Made by a program: the position numbers and the translations under genes. Shown here piece after piece: positions 36,387 through 49,740 of a DNA stretch of 64,000 nucleotides. The stretch is taken from positions 19,421,572 through 19,485,571 of the forward strand of contig CM044879.1 in assembly GCA_024500155.1 (NCBI GenBank), read 5' to 3'. This DNA is from Chenopodium formosanum (lineage: Eukaryota > Streptophyta > Magnoliopsida > Caryophyllales > Amaranthaceae). Numbering within the stretch: position 1 is the first letter of the stretch; each line of letters opens with the position of its first letter. The notes below the pieces were generated by a model. That model did no database searches. It was not told the origin of the DNA and saw only the letters and a list, made by a program, of their open reading frames with translations.

Positions 36387-38214
36387 CAAATACATTCAAA
36401 CAAAGCTTTTTGAATAATAATGAAAGTCAATTGCATTCCACAATTCTAATTGAGTCAAATGAAAGTCAAACACATTCAACAAAGCTAATTGAGTCAAATG
36501 AAAGTCAAACACATTCAAACAAAGCTTTTTCAATCAAAGGAAAGTCAAATGCATTCAACAAAGCTAATTGTGTCAAAAGAAAGTCAAACACTTTCATCAA
36601 AGCTAATTGAGTCAAATGAAAGTCAAATACATTCAAACAAAGCTTTTTGAATCAAATGAAAGTCAATTGCATTCCACAATGCTAATTGAGTCAAATGAAA
36701 GTCAAACACATTCAACAAAGCTAATTGAGTCTAATGAAACTCAAACACATTCAAACAAAACTTTTTGAATTAAATGAAAGTCAATTGCATTCAAAAAAGC
36801 TAATTACGTAAAATGAAAGTCAAACACATTCAACAAAGCTTTAGAATCAAATGAAAGTCAAGTACATTCAAATAGAGCTATTTGAATCCAACGGAAGTAA
36901 AAATCTTTCAACAAAGCTTTTAGAAACAAATGAAAGTCAAATATATTAAAACAAAGCTTTTTGAATCAAATGAAAGTCAATTGCATACCACAATGCTAAA
37001 TGAGTCAAATAAAAGTCAAACACATTCAACAAAGCTAATTGAGTGAAAAGAAAGTCAAACACATTCAAACAAAGCTTTTTGAGTCAAATGAAATTCAATT
37101 GCATTCCACAATGCTAATTGAGTCAAATAAAAGTCAAACACATTCAACAAAGCTTTTTCAATCTAATGAAAGTCAATTGCATTCCACAATGCTAATTCGG
37201 TCAAATGAAAGTCAATCACATTTAACAAAGCTAATTGAGTCAAATGAAAGTCAAACACATTAAAACAAAGGTTTTAAATCAAATGAAAGTCAAATGCATT
37301 CAACAAAGCTAATTGAGTCATATGAAAGTCAAACACTTTCAACAAAGCTTTTCGAATCAAATGAAAGTCAAAAACATTCAAACAAGGCTTTTTGAATCAA
37401 ATGAAAGTTAATTGCATTCCACAATGCTAATTGAGTCAAATGAATGTCAACACATTCAACAACGCTAATTGAGTCCAATAAAAGTCAAACACATTCCAAC
37501 AAAGCTTTTTCAATCAAAGGAAAGTCAAATGCATTCAACAAAGCTAATTGAGTCAAATAAAAGTCAAACACATTCAAACAAAAATTTTTCAATCAAAGGA
37601 AAGTCAAATGAATTAAACAAAGCTAATTGAGTCAAATGAAAGTCAAACACTTTCATCAAAGCTAATTAAGTTAAATGAAAGTCAAATACATTCCAACAAT
37701 GCTTTTTGAATCAAATGAAAGTCAATTGCATTCCACAATGCTAATTGAGTCAAATGAAAGTCAAAAACATTCAACAAAGCTAATTGAGTCAAATGAAAGT
37801 GAAGCACATTTAAAAAAAGCTTTTTGAATCAAATGAAAGTCAAATGCATTCAACAAAGCTAACTGAGTCAAATGAAAGTCAAAATCTTTCAACAAGGCTT
37901 TTAGAATCAAATGAAAATCAAATACATTCAAACAAAGCTTTTTGAATCAAATGAACGTCAATTGCATATAACAATGCTAATTGAGTCAAATGAAAGTCAA
38001 AAACATTCAACAAAGCTAATTGAGTCAAATGGAAGTCAAGCACATTCAAACAAGGCTTTTTGAATCACATGAAATTCAATTGCATTCTACAATGCTAATT
38101 GAGTCAAATAAAAGTCAAACACATTCAACATAGCTAATTGAGTCAATCGAAAATCAAACACATTCAAACAAAGCTTTTTGAATCAAATGAAAGTCAATTG
38201 CATTCTACAATGCT

Positions 38215-39200
38215 AATTGAGTCAAATGAAAGTCAAACACCTTCAAACAAAGCATTTTGAATCAAATGAAAGTAAAATGCATTCAACAAAGCTAATTTTG
38301 TTAAATGAAAGTCAAACACATTCAAAAATCCTAATTGAGTCAAATGAAAGTCAAATACATTCAAACAAAGCTTTTAGAATAAAATGAAAGTCAATTGCAT
38401 TCCACAATGGTAATTGAGTCAAATGAAAGTCAAACACATTCAACAAAGCTAATTGAGTCAAATGAAAGTCAAACACATTCAAACAAAGCTTTTTGAATCA
38501 AATGAAAGTCAAATGCATTCAACAAAGCTAATTGAGTCAAATGAAAGTCAAAAACTTTCAACAAAGCTAATTGAGTCAAATTAAAGTCAAACACATTCAA
38601 ACAAAGCTTTTTGAATCAATTGAAAGTCAAATGCATTCAACAAAAACTAATTGAGTTGAATGAAAGTTAAACACTTTCAACAAAGCTAATTGAGTCAAAT
38701 GAAAGTCAAAACCATTCAAACAAAGCTTTTTGAATCAAATGAAAGTCAATTTCATTCCACAAAGCATTTTGAATCAAATGATAGTCAAATGCATTCAACA
38801 AAGCTAATTTAGTTAAATGAAAGTCAAATACTTTCAACAAAGCTCTTAGAATCAAATGAAAGTCAAAATGCATTCATTAAAGCTAATTGAATAAAATGAA
38901 AGTTAAACACATTCAAACAATGCTTTTTGAATCAAATGAAATTTAAATTCATTCAACAAAGCTAATTGAGTCAAATGAAAGTCAAACACATTCAAACAAA
39001 GCTTTTTGAATCAAAAGAAAGTCAAATGCATTCAACAAAGCTAATTGAGTCAAATGAAAGTCAAATACTTTCAACAAAAGCTATTAGAATCAAATGAAAG
39101 TCAAAATGCATTCATTAAAGCTAATTTAGTAAAATGAAAGTTAAACACATTCATACAAAGCTTTTTGAATCAAATGAAATTCAAATTCATTCAACAAAGC
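38215..39200 (+). repeat. Block shared with 54170-55155
   Basis: About 985 bp match at 15,955 bp distance. They share GCATTTTGAATC, CAACAAAAACTAATTGAG, TTCATTCCACAAAGC and ATTCATACAAAGC; one single-base indel lies near 39077. Confidence 0.8.
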
Positions 39201-40869
39201 TAATTGAGTCAACTGAAAGTCAAACACATTCAAATAAAGCTTTTTCAATCAAATGAAAGTCAAATGCATTCAACAAAGCTAATTGAGTTAAATGAAAGTT
39301 AAACACTTTCTACAAAGCTAATTGAGTCAAATGAAAGTCAAATGCATTCAACAAAGCTAATTGAGTTAAACGGAATTCAAACACTTTCAACAAAGCTTTT
39401 AGAATCAAATGAAAGTCAAATACATTCAAACAAAGGTTTTTAAATTAAATGAAAGTCAATTGCATTCCACAATGCTAATTGAGTCAAATTAAAGTCAAAC
39501 ACATTCAACAAAGCTATTTGAGTCAAATGAAAGTCAAACACATTCAAACAAATCTTTTTGAATCAAATGAAAGTCAAATGCATTCAACAAAGCTAGTTGA
39601 GTCAAATGAAAGTCAAACACTTTCAACATAGCTTTTAGAATCATATGAAAGTCAAATACATTCAAACAAAGCTTTTTGAATCAAATGAAAGTCAATTGCA
39701 TTCCACAATGCTAATTGAGTCAAATGAAAGTTAAACACATTCAACGAAGCTAATTGAGTCAAATGAAATTCAAACAAATTCAAACAAAGCTTTCTTTATC
39801 AAATGAAAGTCAAATGCATTCAACAAAGCTAATTGAGTCAAATGAAAGTCAAATACTTTCAACAAAGCTTTTTGAATCAAATGAAAGTCAAATACATTTT
39901 AACAAAGGATTTTGAATCAAATGAAAGTCAAATGCATTCAACAACGCTAATTGAGTCAAATGAAAGTCAAATACTTTCAACAAAGCTTTTAGAATCAAAT
40001 GAAAGTCAATTGCATTCCACAATGCTAATTGAGTCAAATGAAAGTCAAACACATTTTACAAAGCTAATTGAGTCAAATAAAAGTCAAAATCTTTCAACAA
40101 AGCTTTTAGAATCAAATGAAAGTCAAATACATTCAAACAATGCTAATTGAGTCAAATGAAAGTCAAACACATTCAACAAAGCTAATTGGGTCAAATGAAA
40201 GTCAAACACATTAAAACAAAGGTTTTTGAATCAAATGAAAGTCAAATGCATTCAACAAAGCTAATTGAGTCAAATGAAAGTCAAAATCTTTCAACAAAGC
40301 TTTTAGAATCAAATGAATATCAAATACATTCAAACAAAGCTTTTTGAATCAAATGAACGTCAATTGCATACAGCATTGCTAATTGAGTCAAATGAAAGTC
40401 AAACACATTCAACAAAGATAATTGAGTCAAATGAAAGTCAAACACATTCAAACAAAGCTTTTTGAATCAAATGAAATTCAATTGCATTCCACAATGCTAA
40501 TTAACTCAAATAAAAGTCAAAAACATTCAACAAAACTTATTGAGTCAAATGAAAGTCAAACACATTCAAACAAACCTTTTTTAATCTAATGAAAGTCAAT
40601 TGCATTGCACAATGCTAATTGAGTCACATGAAAGTCAAACACATTCAACAAAGCTAATTCAGTCAAATGATAGTCAAACACATTAAAACAAAGGTTTTTG
40701 AATCAAATGAAAGTCAAATGCATTCAACAAAGCTAATTGAGTCAAATGAAAGTCAAACACTTTCAACAAAGCTTTTAGAATTAAATGAAAGTCAAACACT
40801 TTCAACATAGCTTTTAGAATCATATGAAAGTCAAATACATTCAAACAAAGCTTTTTGAATCAAATGAAA

Positions 40870-43800
40870 GTCAATTGCATTCCACAATTCAAATTGAGTC
40901 AAATGAAAGTCAAACAAATTCAAACAAACCTTTCTTTATCAAATGAAAGTCAAATGCATTCAACAAAGCTAATTGAGTCAAATCAAAGTCACATACTTTC
41001 AACAAAGCTTTTTGAATCAAATGAAAGTCAAATACATTCAAACAAAGCTTTTTGAATAAAATGAAAGTCAATTGCATTCCACAATGCTAATTAAGTCAAA
41101 TGAAAGTCAAACACATTTTACAAAGCTAATTGAGTCAAATGAAAGTCAAATATATTCAAACAAAGCTTTTTGAATCAAAAGAAAGTCAAATGCATTAAAA
41201 AAAGCTAATTGAGTCAAATAAAAGTCAAAATCTTTCAACAAAGCTTTTAGAATCAAATGAAAGTCAAATACATTCAAACAAAGCTTTTAGAATCAAATGA
41301 AAGTCAATTGCATACCACAATGCTAATTGAGTCAAATAAAAATCAAACACATTCAAACAAAGCTAATTGAGTCAAATGAAAGTTAAACACATTTAAATAA
41401 AGCTTTTTGAATTAAATGAAATTCAATAGCATTCCACAATGTTAATTTAGTCAAATGAAAGTCAAACACATTCAACAAAGATAATTGAATCAAATGAAAG
41501 TCAAACACATTTAAACAAAGCTTTTTGAATCAAATGAAATTCAATTGCATTTCACAATGCTAATTGACTCAAATAAAAGTAAAAAACATTCAACAAAGCT
41601 AACCGAGGCAAATGAAAGTCAAACACATTCAAACAAACTTTTTTCAATCTAATGAAAGTCAATTGCATTGCACAATGCTAATTGAGTCACATGAAAGTCA
41701 ACCACATTCAACAAAGCTAATTGAGTCAAATGATAGTCAAACACATTAAAACAAAGGTTTTTGAATCAAATAAAAGTCAAATGCATTCAACAAAGCTAAT
41801 TGAGTCAAATGAAAGTCAAACACATTCAACAAAGCTTTTAGAATTAAATGAAAGTCAAATACATTCAAACAAAGCTTTTTGAATAATAATGAAAGTTAAT
41901 TGCATTCCACAATGCTAATTGAGTCAAATGAAAGTCAAACACATTCAACAAAGCTAATTGAGTCAAATGAAAGTCAAACACATTCAAACATAGCTATTTG
42001 ATTCAAATGAAAGTCAAATTCATTCAAAAAGCTAATTGAGTCAAATGAAAGTCAAACACTTTCAACAAAGCTTATTGAGTCAAATGAAAGTCAAAAACAT
42101 TCAAACAAAGCTTTTTGAATCAAATAAAAGTCAATTTTATTCCACAATGCTAATTGAGTCAAATGAAAGTCAAACACTTTCAACAAAGCTAATTGAGTCT
42201 AATGAAAATCAAACACTTTTAAACAAAGCTTTTTGAATCAAATGAAAGTCAAATGCATTCAAAAAAGCTAATTGCGTCAAATGAAAGTCAAACACATTCA
42301 ACAAAGCTTTAGAATCAAATGAAAGTCAAATCCTTTCAAATAAAGCTATTTGAATCCAACGAAAGTCAAATACTTTCAACAAAGCTTTTAGAATCAAATG
42401 AAAGTAAGATGCATTCAAACAAAGCTTTTTAAATCAAATGAAAGTCAATTGCATTCCACAATGCTAATTGAGTCAAATGAAAGTCAAACACATTCTACAA
42501 AGCTAATTGAGTGAAATGAAAGTCATACACATTCAAACAAAGATTTTTGAATCAAAAGAAAGTCAAATGCATTCAACAAAAGCTAATTGAGTCAAATAAA
42601 AGTCAAAATCTTTCAACAATGCTAATTGAGTCAAATGAAAGTCGAACACATTCAAACAAAGCTTTTTGAATCTAATGAAAGTCAATTGCATTCCACAATG
42701 TTAATTGAGTCAAATGAAAGTCAAACACATTCAACAAAGTTATTGAGTCAAATGAAAGTCAAACACATTAAAACAAAGGATTTTGAATCAAATGAAAGTC
42801 AAACACTTTCAACAAGGCTTTTAGAATCAAATGAAAATCGAATACATTCGAACAAAGCTTTTTGAATCAAATGAACGTCAATTGCATACAACAATGCTAA
42901 TTGAGTCAAATGAAAGTCAAAAATATTCAACAAAGCTAATTGAGTCAAAAGAAAGTCAAACACATTCAAACAAAGCTTTTTGAATCAAATGAAATTCAAT
43001 TGCATTCCACAATGCTAATTGAGTCAAATAAAAGTCAAACACATTCAACAAAGCTAATTGAGTCAATTGAAAATCAAACACATTCAAACAAAGCTTTTTG
43101 AATCAAATGAAAGTCAATTGCATTCCACAATGCTAATTGAGTCAAATGAAAGTCAAACACATTCAACAAAACTAATTGAGTCAAATGAAAGTCAAACACA
43201 TTCAACAAAACTAATTGAGTCAAATGAAAGTCAAACACATTCAACAAAACTAATTGAGTCAAATGAAAGTCAAACACATTCACACAAAGCTTTTTGATTC
43301 AAATGAAAGTCAAATGCATTCAAAAAAGCTAATTGAGTCAAATGAAAGTCAAACACTTTCAACAAAGCTTTTAGAATCAAATGAAAGTCAAATACATTCA
43401 AACAAAGCTATTTGAATCCAACAAAAGTCAAACACTTTCAACAAAGCTTTTAGAATCAAATGAAAGTCAAATACATTCAAACAACGCTTTTTGAATCAAA
43501 TGAAAGTCAATTGCATTCCACAATGCTAATTGAGTCAAATGAAAGTCAAACACAAATAAAGCTAATTGAGTCAAATGAAAGTCAAACACATTCAAACAAA
43601 GCTTTTAGAATCAAAAGAAAGTCAAATGCATTCAACAAAGCAAATTGAATCAAATGAAAGTCAAAATCTTTCAACAAAGCTTTTAGAATCAAATGTAAGT
43701 CAAATACATTCAAACAAAGCTTTTTGAATCAATTGAAAGTCAATTGCATACCACAATGCTAATTGAGTCAAATAAAAGTCAATCACATTCAACAAAGCTA
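40870..43800 (+). repeat. Block of about 2.9 kb, first of three related copies
   Basis: Related copies lie at about 47255-49740 and 56845-58770. Shared landmarks are GAATAATAATGAAAG, ATCCTTTCAAATAAAGC, GAATCCAAC, GTTATTGAGTC, GAAAATCGAATACATTCG and CATTCACACAAAGC. Copy 2 lacks about 118 bp (three monomers) after 48470, and two of the AACTAATTGAG monomers. Copy 3 lacks other monomers. Confidence 0.8.
43160..43280 (+). repeat. Homogeneous run of one 39 bp monomer variant
   Basis: Three consecutive, apparently identical 39 bp units with the variant ACAAAACTAATTGAG. The related block at 49430 has one such unit and the one at 58220 has none with this variant, so this is a very recent local expansion. 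Confidence 0.8.
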
Positions 43801-46800
43801 ATTGAGTCAACTGAAAGTCAAACACATTCAAAAAAAAGTTTTTGAATCAAATGAAGTCAAATGCATTCAAAAAAGCTAATTGAGTCAAATGAAAGTCAAA
43901 CACTTTCAACAAAGCTTTTAGAATCAAATGAAAGTCAAATTCATTCAAACAAAGCTTTTTGAGTCAGATGAAAGTCAATAGAATTCCACAATGCTAATTG
44001 AGTCAAATGAAAGTCAAACACTTTCAACAAAGCTAATTGAGTCAACTGAAAGTCAAACACATTTAAACAAAAGTTGTTGAATCAAATGAAGTCAAATGCA
44101 TTCAACAAAGCTGATTGAGTCAAATGAAAGTCAAACACTTTCAACAAAGCTATTAGAATCAAATGAAAGTCAAATACATTCAACCAAAGCTTTTAGAATC
44201 AAATGAAAGTCAATTGCATTTCACAATGCTAATTGAGTCAAATGAAAGTCAAACACTTTCAACAAAGCTAATTCAGTCAAATGAAAGTCAAACACATTTA
44301 AACAAAGCTTTTTGAATCAAATGAAAGTCAAATGCATTCAACAAAGCTAATTGAGTCAATTGAAAGTCAAACACTTTAAACATAGCTTTTAGAATCATAT
44401 GAAAGTCAAATACATTCAAAGAAAGCTTTTTGAATCAAATGAAAGTCGATTGCATTCCACAATCCTAATTGAGTTAAATGAAAGTCAAACACATTCAAAC
44501 AAAGCTTTTTAAATCAAATGAAAGTTAAATGCATTCAACAAAGCTAATTGAGTCAAATGAAAGTCAAACACTTTCAACAAAGCTTTTAGAATCAAATGAA
44601 AGTCAAATACATTCAAACAAAGCTTTTCGAATCAAATGAAAGTTAATTGCATTCCACAATGCTAGTTGAGTCAAATGAAAGTCAAACAGTTTCAACAAAG
44701 TTAATTGAGTCAAATGAAAGTCAAATACATTCAAACAAAGCTTTTTTAATCACATGAAAGTCAGTTGCATTCCACAATGCTAATTGAGTCTAATGAAAGT
44801 CAAACACATCAACAAAGCTAATTTAGTCAACTGAAAGTCAAACACATTTAAACAAAGCTAATTGAATCAAATGAAAGTCAAATTCATTCAAACAAAGCTT
44901 TTTGAATCAGATTTGTCAATTGCATTCCACAATGCTAATTGAGTCAAATGAAAGTCAAACACTTTCAACAAAGCTAATTGAGTCAAATGAAAGTCAAACA
45001 CATTCAAACAAAGCTTTTTCAATGAAATGAAAGTCAAATGCATTGAACAAAGCTAATTGAGTCAAATTAAAGACAAACACTTTCAACAAAGCTTTGATAA
45101 TCAAATGAAAGTCAAATACATTAAAAAAAGCGTTTTGAATCAAATTTAAGTCACTTGCATTCCACAATGCTAATTGAGTCAAATGAAAGTCAAACACATT
45201 CAACAAAGCAAATTGAGTCAACTGAAAGGCAAACAAATTCAAACAAAGATTTTTGAATCAAATGAAAGTCAAATGCATTCAACAAAGCTAATTGAGTCAA
45301 ATGAAAGTAAAATACTTTCAACAAAGCTTTTAGAATCAAATTAAAGTCAAATACATTCAACCAAAGCTTTTTGAATTTAATGAAAGTCAAATGCATTCAA
45401 CAAAGCTAATTGAGTCAAATGAAAGTCAAATACTTTCAACAAAGCTTTTAGAATCAAATGAAAGTCAAATACATTCAACCAAAGCTTTTTGAATTAAATG
45501 AAAGTCAAATGCATTCAACAAAACTAATTGAGTCAAATGAAAGTCAAACACATTCAAACAAAGCTTTTTGAATCAATTGAAAGTCAAATTCATTCAACAA
45601 AGCCAATTGAGTCAAATGAAAGTCAAACACATTCAAACAAAGCTTTTTGAATCATATGAAAGTCAAATGCATTCAACAAAGCTAATTAAGTCAAATGAAT
45701 GTCAAACACTTTCAACAATGCTTTTAGAATCAAATGAAAGTTAAATACATTCAAACAAAGCTTTTTGAATCAAATGAAAGTCAATTGCATTCCACAATGC
45801 TAATTGAGTCAAATGAAAGTCAAACAAATTCAAACAAAGCTTGTTGAATAAAATGAAAGTCAAATGCATTCAACAAAGCTAATTGAGTTAAATTTCAAAC
45901 ACATTCAAACAAAGCTTTTTGAATAACCTGAAAGTCAAATGCATTCAACAAAGCTAATTGAGTTAAATGAAAGTCAAACACTTTCAACAAAGCTTTTATA
46001 ATCAAATTAAAGTTAGATACATTCAAACAAAGCTTTTTGAATCAAATGAAAGTCAATTGCATTCCACAATGCTAATTGAGTCAAATGATAGTCAAACACA
46101 TTCAAACAAAGCTTTTTGAATCAAATGAAAGTCAAATGCATTCAACAAAGCTAATTAAGTCAAATGGTTCAACAAATCTTTTAGAATCAAATGAAAGTCA
46201 AAATGCATTCATTAAAGCTAATTGAGTAAAATGAAAGTTAAACACATTCAAACAATGCTTTTTAAATCAAATAAAATTCAAATTCATTCAACAAAGCTAA
46301 TTGAGTCAAATGAAAGTTAAACACATTTAAACAAAGCTTTTTGAGTCAAATGAAAGTCAATTGCATTCAACAAAGTTAATTTAGTCAAATGAAAGTCAAA
46401 ACCATTCAAACTAAGCTTTTTCAATTAAATGAAAGTCAAATGCATTCAACAAAGCTAATTGAGTTAAATGAAAGTCGAACACTTTCAACAAAGCTAATTG
46501 AGTCAAATGAAAGTTAAACACAATCAAACACAGCTTTTTGAATCAAATGAAAGTCAAACAATTTCAACATAGCTTTTACAATCATATGAAATTCAAATAC
46601 ATTCAAACAAAGCTTTTTGAATCAAATGAAAGTCAATTGCATTCCACAAAGCTAATTGAGTCAAATCAAAGTCAAACACATTCAAACAAAGGTTTTTGAA
46701 TCAAATGAAAGTCAAATGCATTCAACAAAGCTAATTGAGTTAAACGAAATTCAAACACTTTCAACAAAGCTTTTATAATCAAATGAAAGTTAAATACATT

Positions 46801-47254
46801 CAAACAAAGCTTTTTGAATCAAATGAAAGTCAATTGCATTCCACAATGCTAGTTGAGTCAAACGAAAATCAAACACATTCAAACAAAGCTAATTGAGTCA
46901 AATGAAAGTCAAACACATTCAAACAATGCTATTTCAGTCAAATGAATGTCAAAAACTTTTAACAAAGCTTTTAGAATCAAATGAAAGTCAAATACATTCA
47001 AACAAAACTTTTTTAATCACATGAAAGTCAGTTGCATTCCACAATGCTAATTGAGTCAAATGAAAGTCAAACACATTCAACAAAGCTATTTGAGTCAAAT
47101 GAAAGTCAAACACATTACAAATCTTTTTGAATCAAATGAAAGTCAAATGCATTCAACAAAGCTAGTTGAGTCAAATGAAAGTCAAACACTTTCAACATAG
47201 CTTTTAGAATCATATGAAAGTCAAATACATTCAAACAAAGCTTTTTGAATCAAA

Positions 47255-49740
47255 TGAAAGTCAATTGCATTCCACAATTCTAATTGAGTCAAATGAAAGT
47301 CAAACAAATTCAAACAAACCTTTCTTTATCAAATGAAAGTCAAATGCATTCAACAAAGCTAATTGAGTCAAATGAAAGTCACATACTTTCAACAAAGCTT
47401 TTTGAATCAAATGAAAGTCAAATACATTCAAACAAAGCTTTTTGAATAAAATGAAATTCAATTGCATTCCACAATGCTAATTAAGTCAAATGAAAGTCAA
47501 ACACATTTTACAAAGCTAATTGAGTCAAATGAAAGTCAAATATATTCAAACAAAGCTTTTTGAATCAAAAGAAAGTCAAATGCATTAAAAAAAGCTAATT
47601 GGGTCAAATAAAAGTCAAAATCTTTCAACAAAGCTTTTAGAATCAAATGAAAGTCAAATACATTCAAACAAAGCTTTTAGAATCAAATGAAAGTCAATTG
47701 CATACCACAATGCTAATTGAGTCAAATAAAAATCAAACACATTCAAACAAAGCTAATTGAGTCAAATGAAAGTTAAACACATTTAAATAAAGCTTTTTGA
47801 ATTAAATGAAATTCAATTGTATTCCACGATGTTAATTTAGTCAAATGAAAGTCAAACACATTCAACAAAGATAATTGAATCAAATGAAAGTCAAACACAT
47901 TCAAACAAAGCTTTTTGAATCAAACGAAATTCAATTGCATTTCACAATGCTAATTGACTCAAATAAAAGTAAAAAACATTCAACAAAGCTAACTGAGGCA
48001 AATGAAAGTCAAACACATTCAAACAAACTTTTTTCAATCTAATGAAAGTCAATTGCATTGCACAATGCTAATTGAGTCACATGAAAGTCAACCACATTCA
48101 ACAAAGCTAATTGAGTCAAATGATAGTCAAACACATTAAAACAAAGGTTTTTGAATCAAATGAAAGTCAAATGCATTCAACAAAGCTAATTGAGTCAAAT
48201 GAAAGTCAAACACATTCAACAAAGCTTTTAGAATTAAATGAAAGTCAAATACATTCAAACAAAGCTTTTTGAATAATAATGAAAGTTAATTGCATTCCAC
48301 AATGCTAATTGAGTCAAATGAAAGTCAAACACATTCAACAAAGCTAATTGAGTCAAATGAAAGTCAAACACATTCAAACATAGCTATTTGATTCAAATGA
48401 AAGTCAAATTCATTCAAAAAGCTAATTGAGTCAAATGAAAGTCAAACACTTTCAACAAAGCTTATTGAGTCTAATGAAAGTCAAACACTTTTAAACAAAG
48501 CTTTTTGAATCAAATGAAAGTCAAATGCATTCAAAAAAGCTAATTGCGTCAAATGAAAGTCAAACACATTCAACAAAGCTTTAGAATCAAATGAAAGTCA
48601 AATCCTTTCAAATAAAGCTATTTGAATCCAACGAAAGTCAAATACTTTCAACAAAGCTTTTAGAATCAAATGAAAGTAAGATGCATTCAAACAAAGCTTT
48701 TTGAATCAAATGAAAGTCAATTGCATTCCACAATGCTAATTGAGTCAAATGAAAGTCAAACACATTCTACAAAGCTAATTGAGTGAAATGAAAGTCATAC
48801 ACATTCAAACAAAGATTTTTGAATCAAAAGAAAGTCAAATGCATTCAACAAAAGCTAATTGAGTCAAATAAAAGTCAAAATCTTTCAACAATGCTAATTG
48901 AGTCAAATGAAAGTCGAACACATTCAAACAAAGCTTTTTGAATCTAATGAAAGTTAATTGCATTCCACAATGTTAATTGAGTCAAATGAAAGTCAAACAC
49001 ATTCAACAAAGTTATTGAGTCAAATGAAAGTCAAACACATTAAAACAAAGGATTTTGAATTAAATGAAAGTCAAACACTTTCAACAAGGCTTTTAGAATC
49101 AAATGAAAATCGAATACATTCGAACAAAGCTTTTTTAATCAAATGAACGTCAATTGAATACAACAATGGTAATTGAGTCAAATGAAAGTAAAAAATATTC
49201 AACAAAGCTAATTGAGTCAAAAGAAAGTCAAACACATTCAAACAAAGCTTTTTGAATCAAATGAAATTCAATTGCATTCCACAATGCTAATTGAGTCAAA
49301 AGTCAAACACATTCAACAAAGCTAATTGAGTCAATTGAAAATCAAACGCATTCAAACAAAGCTTTTTGAATCAAATGAAAGTCAATTGCATTCCACAATG
49401 CTAATTGAGTCAAATGAAAGTCAAACACATTCAACAAAACTAATTGAGTCAAATGAAAGTCAAACACATTCACACAAAGCTTTTTGATTCAAATGAAAGT
49501 CAAATGCATTCAAAAAAGCGAATTGAGTCAAATGAAAGTCAAACACTTTTAACAAAGCTTTTAGAATCAAATGAAAGTCAAATACATTCAAACAAAGCTA
49601 TTTGAATCCAACAAAAGTCAAACACTTTCAACAAAGCTTTTAGAATCAAATGAAAGTCAAATACATTCAAACAACGCTTTTTGAATCAAATGAAAGTCAA
49701 TTGCATTCCACAATGCTAATTGAGTCAAATGAAAGTCAAA
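47255..49740 (+). repeat. Second copy of the 40870-43800 block
   Basis: The distance to copy 1 is 6,390 bp up to about 48470, then 6,272 bp, then 6,190 bp. The steps are close to multiples of the monomer except for a four-base loss near 49298. Confidence 0.8.
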
